Shown: positions 19,941 through 29,453, counted from the stretch's first letter. The stretch: DNA of 64,000 bases from Burkholderia sp. WAC0059 (GCF_002870125.1 NZ_PNEO01000004.1:248001-312000); one strand, 5' to 3'. The notes: generated by a model from the letters alone, not told the origin. Program-made: numbers and translations.

Positions 19941-21050
19941 TCAGGCCGGCGCCGCGTCGCGCGCGGACAAGACGGCGCGATCCTTGCGGCTGCAGGCAAT
20001 TCGGAAGTTTAACATGACGAGCAGCAGCAGCAGGACCGCTGCCCCGCCGTTGTGGGCGACCGCAATGGCCAGCGGCCACTGCAGGACGATGTTGGAGAGC
20101 CCGGTCGCGAACTGCACCAGGACCATCAGCAGCACCGCATTGGCGGGGCGACGCAGCGACTCGAAACGCCGCAGCCTGAGCGCGAGCCAGACGAGCCAGG
20201 CGACGACGACGAGCGCGAACGTCCGGTGCGTCCAGTGGATGGCCACGAGCGCGTCCTGGGTAATCATTTCGCCGTCGCCGTCCGTGCCGAGCGCGCGCCA
20301 CAGATGGAAACCGTGCCGGAAGTCCATCGGCGGAATCCAGGCGCCGTTGCAGGTCGGGAAATCCGTGCAGGCGAGCACCGCGTAGTTCGTGCTGACCCAG
20401 CCGCCGAGCGCGATCTGCACGACCAGTAGCACGAGCCCCGCGAGCGCGGCCGCCCGCCAGCGCGCGGCCTCGGGCTCCCGGGCCGGCAGGGGCGTGAGCC
20501 GGGCGCCGAGCCAGCCGAGCGCGCCGAGCAGCGTCAGGCCGAGCAGCAGATGGGTCGTCACGATCACGGGCTGCAGCTTGTGCGTCACGGTCCAGGCGCC
20601 GAACACGCCCTGCAGGACGATCAGGAGCAGCAGCGAAGTCGGCCACCACGGCGACACGTGCAACGGCCGGCGCCGGATGCGCGCCCCCCACGCGATCAGC
20701 ATCTGCGCCATGATGAGCACGCCGATCGCCATCGCGAAGTAGCGGTGGATCATTTCGATCCACGCCTTCTTCATGCTGACGGGACCGCTCGGCATCGCCA
20801 GATGCGCGGCGGCGATTTGCGCATGTGCGACGAACGGCGAGGACGTGCCGTAGCAGCCGGGCCAGTCCGGACAGCCAAGCCCCGAATCGGTCAGGCGCGT
20901 AAAGCCGCCGAACATGACGAGGTCCAGCGTCATGAACGTCGTGACCCAGACCAGCTTGCGAAACTTGTCGTCGTCGGCCCTCACCCATACCCAGGACAGC
21001 GGCAGGAGCGCGATGCACAGCCCGATCAGGCCGAGTTGCAGTACGAACAT
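19941..21050 (-). CDS. ctaA: Heme A synthase (COX15/CtaA family)
   Basis: A 369-residue polytopic membrane enzyme that oxidises the C8 methyl of heme O to give heme A. Visible are the family signature GGFTRLTDSGLGCPDWPGCYG near residue 48 and the four heme-coordinating histidine regions: EMIHRYFA, VTTHLLLG, AIHWTHRT and AVAHNGGA. It starts the ctaA-ctaB-sco block. Directly upstream one would expect surf1 and coxC, but there is only a gene-free stretch. Confidence 0.93.
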   Translation of the reverse strand: MFVLQLGLIGLCIALLPLSWVWVRADDDKFRKLVWVTTFMTLDLVMFGGFTRLTDSGLGCPDWPGCYGTSSPFVAHAQIAAAHLAMPSGPVSMKKAWIEMIHRYFAMAIGVLIMAQMLIAWGARIRRRPLHVSPWWPTSLLLLIVLQGVFGAWTVTHKLQPVIVTTHLLLGLTLLGALGWLGARLTPLPAREPEAARWRAAALAGLVLLVVQIALGGWVSTNYAVLACTDFPTCNGAWIPPMDFRHGFHLWRALGTDGDGEMITQDALVAIHWTHRTFALVVVAWLVWLALRLRRFESLRRPANAVLLMVLVQFATGLSNIVLQWPLAIAVAHNGGAAVLLLLLVMLNFRIACSRKDRAVLSARDAAPA

Positions 21051-21629
21051 CTCTCTTTCTACCTTCGTCTTTTCGCGATCGCCCCGCGCGACGCGTCAGC
21101 CGATGCCCGACCGCAGGTGCTGTTTCTTCGGCATATCATCCGGTTTCTCGCCGGGTCGGGACGAGTGGGAAGCCGCATCGTCGGGTTTTCCGCGCGGAGT
21201 CGACCGGCGAGGATCGACGTCCGTCGGCAGGCGGGCCGCCATGACCCGACGCGGGTGACGGGAAGGCTGCATGAATACGCCGTCAGCCCTTCATTTCCGC
21301 GGATGCGCCACGAAGCCAATAGCGGCAAGGCCCCGTGCGGTGCCGGCAGAATGCCACGGGGACCATCGTCGGGCACCCGAACTGCGCTCTTTTGTCGCAG
21401 CGCGGCGAGTCGCACCCGGTGCGCGCAAAACTTGCCGGACGGGGTTGCCCGTCCGCCGGATAGCCCATCACGACAAGGCGATTTCGGCTGCTGTGCTGCA
21501 CGGATGGCAACCTCGGGATTCTGCCGTATCTCGCGACGTACTGCAGGGTCGCCGGCATCGGCCCCAGGCGAACGCATGAAACGCCGATGCCGCCGATTTC
21601 ACCCCGACCTTTTCCGGCCGCAGGCCGGA
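21051..21629. other. Gene-free gap where coxA–ctaG–coxC–surf1 would be expected
   Basis: 579 bases between the end of coxB and the start of ctaA. I find no frame with oxidase subunit I or III, CtaG or SURF1 motifs on either strand. The only structure noted is a short inverted repeat, TCCGGCC/GGCCGGA (21613-21629), directly after the coxB stop and without a T run. In related genomes this interval normally holds several genes, so it looks like a deletion scar. Confidence 0.7.
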
Positions 21630-22442
21630 TCAGCGACCGGCGGCAGCCGGCCCTTTCGTCTTCTCGCCGTCGACCCATTTCGCGTAATCGTCGTCGGACA
21701 GCACCTCGACGACGACCGGCATGTCCGCGTGCGCCTTGCCGCAGAGCTCGGCGCAGAAGCCGCGGTAGGTCCCCACCCGGTCGGCCCTGAACCAGGTGTC
21801 CTGCACGGAGCCCGACATCGCGTCCGGCTTCATGCCGAACGCCGGCACGTACCACGCGTGGACGGCGTCGCCGCCCGCGGCGATGATGCGGATCTTCCGG
21901 TCGACGGGCACGACGAGCGGGTTGTCCACTTCCTGCCCGGACGGACTACCGCTCGCGGCGCCATGCGGCGCGACGAGCGTCGAGAAAAGGCGGATCCCTT
22001 CGCCAGGCCCCTGCACGTAGTCGTAGCCCCATTTCCCCTCGTAGCCGGTCACCCTGATGGTGAGATCGGCGTCGGACGTGTCGCTCATCGCGATGATCGC
22101 GCGCGTCGCGGGCAACGCCATCAGCACGACGATGACGAACGGCACGGCGGTCCAGATGATCTCGATGGTCGTGCTCTTGTGGAAGTGCGAAGCGTCGCGC
22201 CCCTTCGCGCGGCGGTAGGCGAAGATCGAATAGAACATGACGCCGGATACGCCGACGAAGATCAGCACGCACAGAATCAGCATCGTCGTGTGGAGGCGAT
22301 AGAGATCCTCGGCGACGCGCGTCGCCGGCGGCAGGAGACTGATCTCGCCGACCGCGGAGCCCCCGGCCGCAAGCGCCGCGCCGGCGGACAGAAGTCCGCT
22401 CCATGCCAGCAGGACCGCAAGGGCTCGCCTGATTGTTCTCAT
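21630..22442 (-). CDS. coxB: Cytochrome c oxidase subunit II, probably decaying
   Basis: A 270-residue subunit II with a signal peptide, two transmembrane helices (about 52-75 and 93-115) and a CuA cupredoxin domain. The copper ligands are present: the His in VHAWYVPAFG and the CAELCGKAH…M loop. However, the aromatic electron-entry motif, normally QWKW, reads EGKW at residues 135-138, so the tryptophan that accepts electrons from cytochrome c is Gly136. DAIPG also reads DAMSG. The protein stops soon after the CuA domain, whereas many Burkholderia CoxB proteins, as I recall them, carry an extra C-terminal cytochrome c domain. With coxA and coxC absent nearby, it is probably a relic. Confidence 0.85.
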   Translation of the reverse strand: MRTIRRALAVLLAWSGLLSAGAALAAGGSAVGEISLLPPATRVAEDLYRLHTTMLILCVLIFVGVSGVMFYSIFAYRRAKGRDASHFHKSTTIEIIWTAVPFVIVVLMALPATRAIIAMSDTSDADLTIRVTGYEGKWGYDYVQGPGEGIRLFSTLVAPHGAASGSPSGQEVDNPLVVPVDRKIRIIAAGGDAVHAWYVPAFGMKPDAMSGSVQDTWFRADRVGTYRGFCAELCGKAHADMPVVVEVLSDDDYAKWVDGEKTKGPAAAGR

Positions 22443-22449
22443 AGCTTCC

Positions 22450-22710
22450 TTACCAAAATTTCCGTTCAGCCCTCCGGGCGGGCATCCCGCGCGCGGGCCA
22501 AAGCGCCGCCGGGCCGCCGGCTCGAAACCGGCGGGCGGACAGGGCGAACCGCACGCTATCGGACGGCAGCGGGAGGACGATTACCGTGGAGACCGACGCC
22601 AGCCCGGCGCGGCAGTACACGAATTGACGGGGCGAAACCGGGCGGTTGCGCTTCATGATCCAGTCTTTCGGGACCGGCTCCGGACTCGCCAGCAGATCAG
22701 GCGCCTGCAT
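22450..22710 (-). pseudogene. Degraded DUF2244 membrane protein gene
   Basis: An 86-codon frame whose start resembles DUF2244 proteins, which commonly precede coxB: KDWIMKRNRPVSPRQF aligns with the family start WxMKRNCSxSPRQ, followed by AGLASVSTVIV. After about residue 45 the sequence no longer forms the expected two transmembrane helices and becomes Arg/Pro/Ala-rich, as if read out of frame, and it ends at about half the normal length. I read this as a frameshifted and truncated remnant. The gap beyond it, 22711-22944, holds nothing I can identify. Confidence 0.6.
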
Positions 22711-22944
22711 CGCCGCCTCCCGTCATCCGAGACCGCCGCAACCACAACCTCTTTTTTCCGCCCCCGATGTGGGGAGTTGCCGTGCCGGACAGCCGAAGCG
22801 TCTCCGGACGGCAGGCCGACGAATTATAGGCTTCGATCCCGCGGAGCCACAAGCAAGCCGCCGGGCCGCGCGCCGGGTCCGGCGCCACGGCAAAACCGTC
22901 TGGCAATCCGTTTCGGGCGCGACACACACGGGCCCTTGCCCCGT

Positions 22945-23907
22945 TCAGCGATTGCCCGCCCGCCCCCGCCCGATGTCCTCGATGCGCACGATGCCGTGTC
23001 CTTCCGGCGTGGTGTGCGGCACGGCTTTCCAGGCGTGGCCGTAGATGATCTCGAACGTCAGGGCAATCGTGCCGTCGTCGCGGCGGCGCGCCTCGAGTGC
23101 GTCGCCGAGCGCGCGGCGCAGCCGGGGCGCGGCATGCGCGCCGGCCTCGCGCTCGAACGGATAGGCACCCCAGCGGCGCACGTCGGCGAGCAACGTGTCG
23201 GGCGAGCGGTAGGTGATGGTCAGCGTCTCCTGGTCCATCACGGGAATCTCGAAGCCGTTCTCGACCAGCATGTCGCCCAGGTCGTGCATGTCGACGAAAT
23301 CGACCACGTGCGCGCGCGTCGCGACGCCGTGCGCCGCCTCGACCTCCGCCCAGGCGCCGCGCAGCTCCCTGAGCGTGTCGGGGCCGAGCGTGCTGAACAT
23401 CAGGAGGCCGTTGACTCTCAACACCCGCTGCCATTCGCCGAACACGAGATCGGGACGCGGATGCCAGTGCAGCGCCTGATTGGACCAGAGCAGATCGAAC
23501 GACGCGGACGCGAACGGCAGCGCGCCGAAATCGGCCTGGGCGAAACGCGGGCCGCGCGCGCCGAGCGCCTTGCCGATCGACGCGGGCAGGAATCGCCGCC
23601 AGCTCGTGTCGCCGGCATCCTGGCGCGTCGCGCGCGCGAGCATCGCGCGGGAGAGATCCGTGCCGAACACGGGCGCTTCGGGAAACCGGTCGCGCAGGGC
23701 GGGAAGGTCGTCGCCGGGGCCGCACCCCACGTCGAGCACGCTCGCCGGATCGATCTTGATGTAGTCGAGCCGCTCGCGCATGCGCTGGGCGATTTCGCGC
23801 GGCAGGAAAGCGACCTCGTCGAAGGTCTCGGCGCGACGGTCGAAAATCCGCCGCAGGCGCCGGGAATCGTAGGCCGGACGGCCAGTTCTTGCGGGAGACG
23901 GAGGCAT
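22945..23907 (-). CDS. bioC: BioC-like SAM-dependent methyltransferase
   Basis: A 320-residue class I methyltransferase. After SRRLRRIFDRRAETFDEVAFL, typical of BioC starts, come the SAM motif I LDVGCGPGDD near residue 60, GTDLSRAML, and the post-I motifs SFDLLWSNQALHWH and LRVNGLLMFSTLGPDTLREL. BioC methylates malonyl-ACP to start pimelate synthesis for biotin. The SNxALxW and FSTLGPDTLxEL segments support that assignment, but no other bio gene is adjacent, so a related methyltransferase role is possible. It is divergent from comF across an 83-base gap. Confidence 0.78.
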   Translation of the reverse strand: MPPSPARTGRPAYDSRRLRRIFDRRAETFDEVAFLPREIAQRMRERLDYIKIDPASVLDVGCGPGDDLPALRDRFPEAPVFGTDLSRAMLARATRQDAGDTSWRRFLPASIGKALGARGPRFAQADFGALPFASASFDLLWSNQALHWHPRPDLVFGEWQRVLRVNGLLMFSTLGPDTLRELRGAWAEVEAAHGVATRAHVVDFVDMHDLGDMLVENGFEIPVMDQETLTITYRSPDTLLADVRRWGAYPFEREAGAHAAPRLRRALGDALEARRRDDGTIALTFEIIYGHAWKAVPHTTPEGHGIVRIEDIGRGRAGNR

Positions 23908-23990
23908 GACGGTCGTATTGGCGAAGTCTGCGAAGTATACTCGCTCACTCCCGTCCCTTCAGTCCGCGAGCCCGTTGCGGGCCTCCCCCG

Positions 23991-24791
23991 ATGCCGTCGC
24001 CCACGCTTCCGCCTGCTTGCCGTCCGCACGCGTCTGTCGCGACGCGAGCGATCGCATCCGCAAACCAGAGATTGCGCGTCTGGCTGCCCCGGCTGGCCCA
24101 GCTCGCATTGCCCAATCACTGCACGTTATGCGGCAATTTGTCGCCAACCGTGCTGTGCATGGCCTGCGACGAAGCCTATTGGAACGAGCCGAGACTGCGC
24201 TGCGCGGTCTGCGCGCTGCCCCTGTCCGGCTACCGGCGCGCGGCGGCGCCGTATCGCTGCGGCGATTGCATCGGCACGCCGCCGCCTTTCGACACGACGC
24301 TCACGCTTGCGGACTACCGCGCGCCACTCGACTTGCTGGCGCGCGGCCTCAAGTTCCGCGCGCGATTCGGGCTCGCCCGCGAGTTCGCCTCGCGGCTCGC
24401 GCACATGGCCGAGGACGCGCTCGATCCGGCGCACTGGCCGGACGTGATCGTGCCGGTACCGCTGTCGGCGAAACGCCTCGTCGAGCGCGGCTACAACCAG
24501 GCCTGGCAGATTGCGAAGCTGCTCGCGAAAGCGCTGCACGTGCGCGCCGACGCGACGCTCGTGCGCCGCGTCGCGCATACGGCGCCCCAGTCGGGCTTCG
24601 ACCTCGCCACGCGCCGGCACAACGTGGCGCACGCCTTCGCGCTGACCGGCTCCGTGCACGGCCTGCACGTGGCCGTCGTCGACGACGTCATGACCTCGGG
24701 CGCCACGCTCGAAGCGCTCGCGCGCACGCTCAAGACGGCCGGCGCGCGACGCGTGACGAATTTCGTCGCCCTGCGCACGCCCCGAACCTAG
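23991..24791 (+). CDS. comF: ComF family phosphoribosyltransferase-like protein
   Basis: A 266-residue protein with an N-terminal double zinc-ribbon (cysteine pairs in CTLCG, CMACD, CAVCALP and CGDC between residues about 44 and 95) and a C-terminal type I PRTase fold. The PRPP-binding loop reads VVDDVMTSGATL near residue 226. Homologues (ComF/GntX) take part in DNA uptake or recycling of nucleotide products, but the substrate is not established. comM, another competence-linked gene, lies elsewhere in the window. Confidence 0.87.
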   Translation: MPSPTLPPACRPHASVATRAIASANQRLRVWLPRLAQLALPNHCTLCGNLSPTVLCMACDEAYWNEPRLRCAVCALPLSGYRRAAAPYRCGDCIGTPPPFDTTLTLADYRAPLDLLARGLKFRARFGLAREFASRLAHMAEDALDPAHWPDVIVPVPLSAKRLVERGYNQAWQIAKLLAKALHVRADATLVRRVAHTAPQSGFDLATRRHNVAHAFALTGSVHGLHVAVVDDVMTSGATLEALARTLKTAGARRVTNFVALRTPRT

Positions 24792-24817
24792 CCGTATTCC
24801 TTCACGCCCCCCGCCCC

Positions 24818-25288
24818 ATGTTCAACGTCGTCCTCGTCGAGCCCGAAATTCCGCCCAACACCGGCAACGTAATCCGCCTGTGCGCCAACACCGGCGCGCG
24901 CCTGCATCTGATCGAACCGCTCGGCTTTCCGCTCGACGACGCGAAAATGCGTCGCGCCGGCCTCGACTACCACGAGTACGCGCAAATGCACGTGCATCGG
25001 AACTGGGATGCGTTCGTCGCCGCCGAATCGCCGGACCCGGCCCGCATGTTCGCGTTCACGACGCGCGGCGCGGGACGCTTTCACGCCCATGCGTTCCGGC
25101 CCGGCGACTGGTTCGTGTTCGGCGCGGAAACGCGCGGCCTGCCCGACGCGGTCCTCGAATGTTTCGCCCCGCCGCAACGCGTGCGACTGCCGATGCGGCC
25201 AGGCAACCGCAGCCTCAACCTGTCGAACACAGTGGCGGTCGTGGTATTCGAAGCGTGGCGGCAAGCCGGGTTCGAAGGCGGAGAGTGA
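24818..25288 (+). CDS. trmL: tRNA (cytidine/uridine-2'-O-)-methyltransferase TrmL
   Basis: A 156-residue SPOUT-class methyltransferase, the usual minimal length for TrmL. It methylates the 2'-hydroxyl of the wobble base of tRNA-Leu isoacceptors. Signatures are EPEIPPNTGNVIRLCANTG at the start, LIEPLGFPLDDAKMRRAGLDY, FGAETRGLP (SAM knot) and PGNRSLNLSNTVAVVVFE at the C-terminus. It lies 26 bases after comF on the same strand, probably in the same transcript. Confidence 0.95.
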   Translation: MFNVVLVEPEIPPNTGNVIRLCANTGARLHLIEPLGFPLDDAKMRRAGLDYHEYAQMHVHRNWDAFVAAESPDPARMFAFTTRGAGRFHAHAFRPGDWFVFGAETRGLPDAVLECFAPPQRVRLPMRPGNRSLNLSNTVAVVVFEAWRQAGFEGGE

Positions 25289-25304
25289 GGGCCAAATAAG
25301 CCGC

Positions 25305-25835
25305 TCAGGAAGCACGGCGCGCGAGCGCGCGCTCGTAGCGGGCCAGCATCGCGTCGTCGAAGCAGGCGAAGATAACCTGCGCGAGTTCGGGGTAGCCGGG
25401 CAACGCGTCGATCACGGTGTGCGTTGCGATGGGCACCGCCTCGTCGGCCGGAAAACCGTAGACGCCGCAACTGATCGCCGGAAACGCAATGCTGCGGCAA
25501 TCCACCTCGCGCGCGAGCGCAAGCGAGCGCCGGTAGCACGACGCGAGCAGTTGCGCCTCGTCGTGTCCGCCGCCCTGCCAGACGGGACCAACGGTATGGA
25601 TGACGCACGCCGCCGGCAGACGGTAGCCCCGGGTCCGCCTGGCGTCGCCGGTCGGACAGCCGCCGAGCGAGGCGCATTCGCGCAGCAGGTCGGGCCCCGC
25701 CGCGCGGTGAATCGCGCCGTCCACGCCGCCGCCGCCGAGCAGCGACGTATTGGCTGCGTTGACGATCGCGTCGAGCGCGAGCGTCGTGATGTCGACGACC
25801 CGCGCCTCGACGCGGCAATGTCCGATGGTCAGCAT
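25305..25835 (-). CDS. Macrodomain protein, O-acetyl-ADP-ribose deacetylase type
   Basis: A 176-residue single macrodomain. The ADP-ribose site is visible in [26 protein letters not shown] (positions about 19-44) and in [14 protein letters not shown], with the HTVGPVW strand between them. MacroD-type enzymes hydrolyse O-acetyl-ADP-ribose or ADP-ribosyl-glutamate. The start MLTIGHCRV at 25835 is chosen because GGGAGG lies just upstream; an ATG at 25904 would add 23 unconserved residues. It converges on trmL. Confidence 0.9.
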   Translation of the reverse strand: MLTIGHCRVEARVVDITTLALDAIVNAANTSLLGGGGVDGAIHRAAGPDLLRECASLGGCPTGDARRTRGYRLPAACVIHTVGPVWQGGGHDEAQLLASCYRRSLALAREVDCRSIAFPAISCGVYGFPADEAVPIATHTVIDALPGYPELAQVIFACFDDAMLARYERALARRAS

Positions 25836-25985
25836 CGCTCCCTCCCATGCCGGCGCCGATGACCGGCAACGCGCGGATTCCGCACCGGAATAGGCCCGCG
25901 GCAATCGGCGAAAACGTCAGTCAGTATGGAACATCGGCGGCACGGTGTCGCCGCGCGGGACAACGGACAGCGAACAGCGGTGGCG

Positions 25986-26984
25986 CTATTCCGCCTTCGC
26001 GTCGCGCCGGAGCAGCGCGCTCACGGCGTCGCCAGGCGCGACACCCTCGAACAGCACCGCGCAAACGGCCGCCGTGATCGGCATTTCGATGCCGTGAGCT
26101 TCGGCGATCGACAGCACCGCCTGCGCGCAGCGCACGCCCTCGGCCACGTGACCGAGCGCGCCGAGGATGTCGTCGAGCCCGCGGCCCGCCGCAAGCTGCA
26201 TGCCGACGGTGCGATTGCGCGAGAGGTCGCCCGTGGCCGTCAGGATCAGATCGCCCAGGCCCGTCAGGCCCGTGAACGTTTCCGCGCGACCGCCGAGCGT
26301 CACGCCGAGACGCGACATCTCGGCAAGGCCGCGCGTGATCAGCGCGGCGCGCGCGTTGAGACCGAGACCCAGGCCGTCCGAGATGCCCGTCGCGATCGCG
26401 AGCACGTTCTTGACGGCCCCGCCCACTTCGACGCCGACGAGGTCGTCGCCGGTATAGATGCGCATGGCGCCGTGGTGAAAGGCCTCGAGCGTGCGTTCGC
26501 GGCAGGCCGCCGACGCGCTCGCGACCGTCAGCGCGACCGGCAGGCCCTCGCCGACCTCGCGCGCAAAGCTCGGGCCCGACAGCACGCCGTAGCTGTCGTG
26601 ACCGGCCAGTTCGGCGGCCACGACCTGATGCGGCAGCCGCTGCGTCTGCGCTTCGAATCCCTTGCAGAGCCAGATGAAATGCGCGGGCACGTTGCCCGCG
26701 TCGCGCAGCGCGCCGAGCAGCCCGGGCAGTCCCGCCACCGGCGTGGCGAGGACGACGAGCGAAGCGTCGTCGGCCGCATGGGCGAGCGCTGCTTCAAGGC
26801 GGGTTTCGTAGCGCAGCGCGGCCGGCAGGGAAACGCCCGCCAGATAGCGGGCATTTTCGCGCGTCGCGCGCAGCGACGCGGCGAGCGCCGCGTCGCGCGC
26901 CCACAGCACGGTGTCGTGCGCGCCGGCCAGATGGCCCGCCAGCGCCGTGCCCCACGCGCCCGCGCCGAGAACGGCGACTTTCAC
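25986..26984 (-). CDS. gpsA: Glycerol-3-phosphate dehydrogenase [NAD(P)+]
   Basis: A 332-residue enzyme that reduces dihydroxyacetone phosphate to sn-glycerol-3-phosphate for phospholipid synthesis. The nucleotide-binding motif [11 protein letters not shown] occupies residues 7-17. The second domain contains [21 protein letters not shown] with the catalytic lysine, [11 protein letters not shown], and [16 protein letters not shown]. It lies 25 bases downstream of secB on the minus strand; the secB-gpsA order is conserved in many proteobacteria. Confidence 0.97.
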   Translation of the reverse strand: MKVAVLGAGAWGTALAGHLAGAHDTVLWARDAALAASLRATRENARYLAGVSLPAALRYETRLEAALAHAADDASLVVLATPVAGLPGLLGALRDAGNVPAHFIWLCKGFEAQTQRLPHQVVAAELAGHDSYGVLSGPSFAREVGEGLPVALTVASASAACRERTLEAFHHGAMRIYTGDDLVGVEVGGAVKNVLAIATGISDGLGLGLNARAALITRGLAEMSRLGVTLGGRAETFTGLTGLGDLILTATGDLSRNRTVGMQLAAGRGLDDILGALGHVAEGVRCAQAVLSIAEAHGIEMPITAAVCAVLFEGVAPGDAVSALLRRDAKAE

Positions 26985-27009
26985 CGGAACCCCTGCCGCG
27001 CGCCGGCGT

Positions 27010-27480
27010 TCAGTGGGTGGCGTTGCTCTGCGCGGCGCCGTCCTGCGTCGCGAGCTGGGAGAGACGCTGCTCGTAGAGCGCCTGGAAGTTGATTTCGGCG
27101 AGGTGGATCGGCGGGAAGCCCGCGCGCGTAATCGCGTCCGCGATGTTCGAGCGCAGGTACGGGAACAGGATGGTCGGGCACGCGATGCCGACGAGCGGAT
27201 CGATCTGCTCGGCCGGGATGTTGCGAATGTCGAAAATGCCGGCCTGCTTCGCCTCGATCAGGAACGCCACCTTGTCCTTGACCTTCGCCGTCACGGTGCC
27301 CGTCACGAGAATTTCGAAGATCGACTCCGCGAGCCGCTCCGCCTTCACGTCGACCTCGACCTCGACCGCCGGCATCTCCTGCTCGAGGAAGATCCCCGGC
27401 GAATTCGGCTGCTCGAGCGACAGGTCCTTGAGGTAGATGCGCTGGATGTTGAAGAACGGCTGGTTATTCTCGTCAGACAT
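27010..27480 (-). CDS. secB: Protein-export chaperone SecB
   Basis: A 156-residue tetrameric chaperone that keeps precursors unfolded and hands them to SecA. Typical segments: [20 protein letters not shown] at the start, the F-I-V rich strands ending in EQAGIF-like [11 protein letters not shown], and the helix motif [25 protein letters not shown] near residue 110. The C-terminus ends in a short polar tail. It follows grxC with a gap of 117 bases and precedes gpsA. Confidence 0.97.
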   Translation of the reverse strand: MSDENNQPFFNIQRIYLKDLSLEQPNSPGIFLEQEMPAVEVEVDVKAERLAESIFEILVTGTVTAKVKDKVAFLIEAKQAGIFDIRNIPAEQIDPLVGIACPTILFPYLRSNIADAITRAGFPPIHLAEINFQALYEQRLSQLATQDGAAQSNATH

Positions 27481-27597
27481 GGTGATTTGCTTCCCTGATT
27501 GAATGAATTGCGCGGGCCCCGCGGCCCGGCGTTGCGACGCGTGCCGACGGTCTCTGTCGTGCGTGGCGAAGGCGAAGCCGCGTCGCCGGCGCGCCGG

Positions 27598-27858
27598 TCA
27601 AGCCGCGTTGAGGAGCGGCGTCAGGCCGCCCGCGCGATCGAGCGCCGACAGATCGTCGTAGCCGCCCACGTGCGTCTCGCCGATAAATACTTGCGGCACG
27701 GTCCGGCGTCCGGTGCGCGTCATCATTTCCTCGCGCCGCGACGGGTCCCGGTCGATCAGCACCTTCTCGACGTGCTCGACGCCGCGCGACTTTAAAAGAC
27801 GCTCGGCCATCTGGCAATACGGACACACCTGCGTGCTGTACATGACCACCTTGTTCAT
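27598..27858 (-). CDS. grxC: Glutaredoxin 3
   Basis: An 86-residue dithiol glutaredoxin with the active site C12-P-Y-C15 and the glutathione-binding TVPQVFIG and GGYDDLSALD segments. It reduces disulfides and ribonucleotide reductase using glutathione, whose synthesis genes gshA and gshB lie 8-10 kb away. The start has a clear GGAGG, and its first four bases overlap the end of the rhodanese gene upstream (ATGA type), so the two are translationally coupled. Confidence 0.96.
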   Translation of the reverse strand: MNKVVMYSTQVCPYCQMAERLLKSRGVEHVEKVLIDRDPSRREEMMTRTGRRTVPQVFIGETHVGGYDDLSALDRAGGLTPLLNAA

Positions 27859-28280
27859 TTCGAACCTCCGTGTTTCACGACCGGCATGCCGGCCTGCTGC
27901 CAGGCGTTCAGACCGCCCTCGAGCACATGAACTTCCTCGTAGCCCGCCTCTTTCACGACGCGCCGCGCCTTGCGCGACTGCTGGCCCGTCTGGCAGACCA
28001 GCAGCACCGGATTGCTCCGGTTCTTCGCCAGTTGCGCGACCTTCGCCTGCAGCTCCGCGAATTCGATCTGGCGCGCCGACGGCAAATGCCCGTTCGCGAA
28101 TTCGGCGGCCGGGCGCAGATCGACGACGACGGCATTGCGACGGTTGATGATCTGGGTCGCCTCGGCGGCGGACAGCCCCGCGCTCCCGCCCCGGCGAAGC
28201 GTGGGCCACAGGAGCATCCCCCCAGAAATGAGGGCGATCGCAATCAGTACAAGGTTGATGTAATTGGAAAAGAACGTCAC
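27855..28280 (-). CDS. Membrane-anchored rhodanese-like protein
   Basis: A 141-residue protein with one N-terminal transmembrane helix (residues about 7-27) and a single rhodanese domain. The active-site loop is CQTGQQSRKA with C96, preceded by VVVDLRPAAEFANGHLPSA. Such proteins (YibN type) move sulfane sulfur and are regularly found next to grxC and secB; recent work on YibN links it to membrane protein insertion. It heads the rhodanese-grxC-secB-gpsA block. Confidence 0.92.
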   Translation of the reverse strand: MTFFSNYINLVLIAIALISGGMLLWPTLRRGGSAGLSAAEATQIINRRNAVVVDLRPAAEFANGHLPSARQIEFAELQAKVAQLAKNRSNPVLLVCQTGQQSRKARRVVKEAGYEEVHVLEGGLNAWQQAGMPVVKHGGSK

Positions 28281-28438
28281 GGAAAATCCGCCGCGAAAAG
28301 AGGGGAATCAGGCAGGAAAACACAGGAAACCGGCCCAGGCAATCCGACCATTATAAAATAACCGCCTGACGCGGGTGCGACCTGACCAGGCGACGCCGCC
28401 CGTTCCCGCTTTCCTCACTACCTGCCCCCCCGACCTCC

Positions 28439-29185
28439 ATGTACAAACTCGTTCTCATCCGCCACGGCGAATCGACGTGGAACAAGGAAAACCGGTTCAC
28501 CGGCTGGGTCGACGTCGACCTCACCGGGCAAGGCATCCGCGAAGCGCAGCAGGCCGGCCAGTTGCTCGCGGAATCCGGCTACACGTTCGACATCGCCTAT
28601 ACCTCGGTGCTGAAGCGCGCCATCCGTACGTTATGGCACGTGCAGGACCAGATGGACCTGATGTATCTGCCCGTCGTCCACTCGTGGCGGCTCAACGAGC
28701 GCCACTACGGCGCGCTCGCCGGCCTGAACAAGGCCGAAACGGCGGCGAAGTACGGAGACGACCAGGTGCTAGTCTGGCGCCGCAGCTACGACACGCCGCC
28801 GCCCGCGCTCGATCCGGCCGATCCGCGCACGTCCTGCGACGACCCGCGCTACGCGAAGGTGCCGCGCGAGCAGTTGCCGCTCACCGAATGCCTGAAGGAC
28901 ACCGTCGCGCGCGTGCTGCCCATCTGGAACGAATCGATCGGGCCGGCCATCCGCTCGGGCAAGAAAGTGCTGATCGCGGCGCACGGCAACTCGATCCGCG
29001 CGCTCATCAAGTATCTCGACAATGTGTCCGAGACCGAAATCGTCGGCCTGAACATTCCGAACGGCGTGCCGCTCGTCTACGAGCTCGACGAAAATCTCAA
29101 GCCGCTCAGGCATTACTATCTCGGCGATCCCGAGGCCATCGCGAAAGCGCAGGCCGCGGTCGCGAAACAGGGCAAGGCGGGCTGA
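28439..29185 (+). CDS. gpmA: 2,3-bisphosphoglycerate-dependent phosphoglycerate mutase
   Basis: A 248-residue glycolytic enzyme interconverting 2- and 3-phosphoglycerate through a phosphohistidine. The catalytic motif [10 protein letters not shown] is at residues 6-15, with [13 protein letters not shown] near 90 and [10 protein letters not shown] near 182 carrying the second histidine. Length is normal. No good Shine-Dalgarno is visible before the ATG. It is divergent from the rhodanese operon across a 158-base gap. Confidence 0.97.
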   Translation: MYKLVLIRHGESTWNKENRFTGWVDVDLTGQGIREAQQAGQLLAESGYTFDIAYTSVLKRAIRTLWHVQDQMDLMYLPVVHSWRLNERHYGALAGLNKAETAAKYGDDQVLVWRRSYDTPPPALDPADPRTSCDDPRYAKVPREQLPLTECLKDTVARVLPIWNESIGPAIRSGKKVLIAAHGNSIRALIKYLDNVSETEIVGLNIPNGVPLVYELDENLKPLRHYYLGDPEAIAKAQAAVAKQGKAG

Positions 29186-29453
29186 AGCCCGTGCGGTGCG
29201 GGCACGCGATACGCTCCATACGCCCGCACCGCCGCCGCCCGTTCTTCTTTCATCTTCCTTTATCCTCCCTGGCAGGATTGCCAGCCGCGCGTCAGCATCG
29301 CGCCGGGCGTGCGTCGGCGCGAACCCGGCAACCCCTGCGCTGTCGAACGCGCATTGTTCGTCGCTTCCGCACAGCACGGCAAAGTGTGCAGTTATACTTG
29401 TCCGTCGCCGTTCCCATTGACGCTGCCACGCGCTTCCGCCCGCAACAGACTCT

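Noticed and set aside
21059..21577. 172-codon minus-strand frame in the gap before ctaA, considered as a surf1 or coxC remnant
   Set aside because: Arg/Ser/Pro-rich with no transmembrane segments and no SURF1 or subunit III motif.
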